A DNA stretch of 7,305 nt, taken from positions 1 through 7,305 of the forward strand of contig JAEZGJ010000267.1 in assembly GCA_023416965.1 (NCBI GenBank). Direction: 5' to 3'. Under the pieces are notes generated by a model. The model was not told the origin of the DNA. It saw only the letters and a list, made by a program, of their open reading frames with translations, and ran no database searches. The position numbers and the translations under genes were made by a program. This DNA comes from Pseudomonadota bacterium (GTDB taxonomy: Bacteria > Pseudomonadota > Alphaproteobacteria > Rhizobiales > Phreatobacteraceae). Below, piece after piece: positions 6,397 through 7,305 of this stretch (the first letter of the stretch is position 1; each line of letters begins with the position of its first letter).

Positions 6397-7155
6397 GTGG
6401 ACATGCTGGCACCCACGCCTCCCGAGGCTCTCGCCCCGACCGTCGGCCGCCTGGCGGTCGAGGGGCTGACGGTCGCCTATCGCGGCGTGCCGGTGCTCGT
6501 CGACGTGAGCTGGACGGCCCCCGCTTCGGGCCTTGCCGCCATCGTGGGGCCGAACGGCGCCGGCAAGTCCACCCTCATCAAGGCCATCCTCGGCCTCGTG
6601 CCCTCCACCGGCCGCGTCACCATCGGCGGCAAGCCTGTCGACGCCATGCGCGACGCCACCGCCTATGTGCCGCAGCGCGCCACGGTGGACTGGGACTTTC
6701 CCGCCACCGCCCTTGACGTGGTACTGCAGGGCATGGTGCGCGAACCCGGCTGGTTCCGCGGCTATGGCCGCGCCCGCCGCGCCCGCGCGCTCGCCCTCCT
6801 CGACCGCGTCGGCCTCGCCGATCTCGCATCCCGCCAGATCGGCCAGATGTCGGGCGGCCAGCAGCAGCGCGCCTTCCTCGCCCGCGGCCTCGCCCGCAAC
6901 GCCGCGATCCTCTTCCTCGACGAGCCGCTGGCCGGCGTCGACGCCGCCTCCGAGCGCATCATCCTCGACGTCTTCGACGATCTCGACCGCGACGGCCGCC
7001 TCGTCGTCTGCGTCCACCACGACCTCGGAACGGTCGCCGAGCGTTTCGCCGACGTGCTGGTGCTGAACAAGACCGTCATCGCTGCAGGTCCCGTCGCCGA
7101 GGCCTTCACCCCGCAGAACCTCGCCCGCGCCTACGGCGTGCCGCTGGCGGTCTGA
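6397..7155 (+). CDS. sitB: Metal (manganese-type) ABC transporter ATP-binding protein
   Basis: This 252-residue cytoplasmic ATPase belongs to the Mn/Zn/Fe ABC importer. It shows Walker A GPNGAGKST (51-59), the Q-loop YVPQRATVDWDFP (Gln93), which is typical of manganese/iron-type members, the signature MSGGQQQR (151-158), Walker B ILFLDEP (171-177) and His208 in VHHDL. The start is GTG at 6397, one base after the binding-protein stop codon; ATG at 6403 is a close alternative that removes two residues. Neither has a good ribosome site, so translational coupling is likely. The permease gene begins three bases after its stop. About 20 residues rich in Ala and Pro precede the first strand, slightly more than usual. 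Family assignment is secure, and metal choice rests on context. Confidence 0.94.
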   Translation: MDMLAPTPPEALAPTVGRLAVEGLTVAYRGVPVLVDVSWTAPASGLAAIVGPNGAGKSTLIKAILGLVPSTGRVTIGGKPVDAMRDATAYVPQRATVDWDFPATALDVVLQGMVREPGWFRGYGRARRARALALLDRVGLADLASRQIGQMSGGQQQRAFLARGLARNAAILFLDEPLAGVDAASERIILDVFDDLDRDGRLVVCVHHDLGTVAERFADVLVLNKTVIAAGPVAEAFTPQNLARAYGVPLAV

Positions 7156-7158
7156 GGC

Positions 7159-7305
7159 ATGGCCCAGGTCCTCTCCGACCTTCTCGCCGTCGCCACCTTC
7201 CGGGCCGGTTTCAACACGACGGTGGTCATGCTGGGCGCAGCAGCGCTCGGCTGCGCCGCCGGCGCCGCCGGCACCTTCGCCATGCTGCGCCGCCGCGCCC
7301 TCGTC
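7159..7305 (+). CDS. sitC: Metal ABC transporter permease, N-terminal part (cut by window end)
   Basis: From ATG at 7159, 49 codons stay open to the right edge. The translation begins MAQVLSDLLAVATFRAGFNT, then TVVMLGAAALGCAAGAAGTF and ends in MLRRRALV. This matches the start of ZnuB/SitC/MntB-type permeases, where a first membrane helix after an NT(T/A)VV motif leads to a basic loop with RRAL before GDALSH. The ATG follows the ATPase stop by three bases, consistent with coupling. Only one transmembrane helix is inside the window; the complete protein should have seven to nine. A second permease (SitD-like) may follow outside. Codon use and frame are continuous with its neighbours. Confidence 0.85.
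   Translation, partial: MAQVLSDLLAVATFRAGFNTTVVMLGAAALGCAAGAAGTFAMLRRRALV

Noticed and set aside
5433..7305. Reading the right-hand operon as a zinc (znuABC) importer
   Set aside because: The binding protein lacks the His-rich loop of ZnuA, closely follows TroA, the ATPase has the VDWDFP Q-loop context of manganese/iron members, and the operator is not GTTAT-type Zur-like. Zinc is not strictly excluded.

Overview
The window is GC-rich DNA from what is most likely an alphaproteobacterium, probably of the Hyphomicrobiales (Rhizobiales) type. Four things point there: strong G/C at third codon positions, two ABC substrate-binding proteins with twin-arginine (Tat) signals, a UgpC/MalK-type ATPase, and a TTGCAAAT-g-ATTTGCAA operator of the kind expected for the Fur-family manganese regulator Mur upstream of a manganese-type ABC operon. 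Genus cannot be read from the sequence. All eight genes are recognisable families. I found no mobile element, CRISPR array, rRNA or tRNA, and no evidence of a wholly new system. The most interesting material is regulatory.

Region 1 (14-2500, minus strand) is part of a carbohydrate-type ABC importer operon. A MalK/UgpC-family ATPase (2500 to 1436) is followed by a Tat-exported family 1 solute-binding protein (1330 to 14). No permease genes are visible; they should lie beyond the left edge. The 247-bp divergent region 2501-2747 separates this operon from a plus-strand D-2-hydroxyacid dehydrogenase (2748-3713). It holds several short perfect palindromes and a strong leader hairpin.

Region 2 (3717-5148, minus strand) is a compact SPFH/NfeD pair: a QmcA-type band-7 protein and a short NfeD with three membrane segments and an OB-fold. 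Their genes are separated by one base. The NfeD gene ends three bases from the dehydrogenase stop codon in a tail-to-tail arrangement.

Region 3 (5433 to the right edge, plus strand) is a Mn/Zn/Fe-type metal ABC importer: a TroA/SitA-like binding protein with a His-His-His-Asp ligand set, its ATPase, and the first 49 codons of the membrane permease, all nearly abutting. Upstream, a consensus TTGACA -35 element and two Mur-like palindromes spaced 52 bp apart argue for repression by manganese. The 284-bp region between this operon and the SPFH gene is shared by both transcription units.
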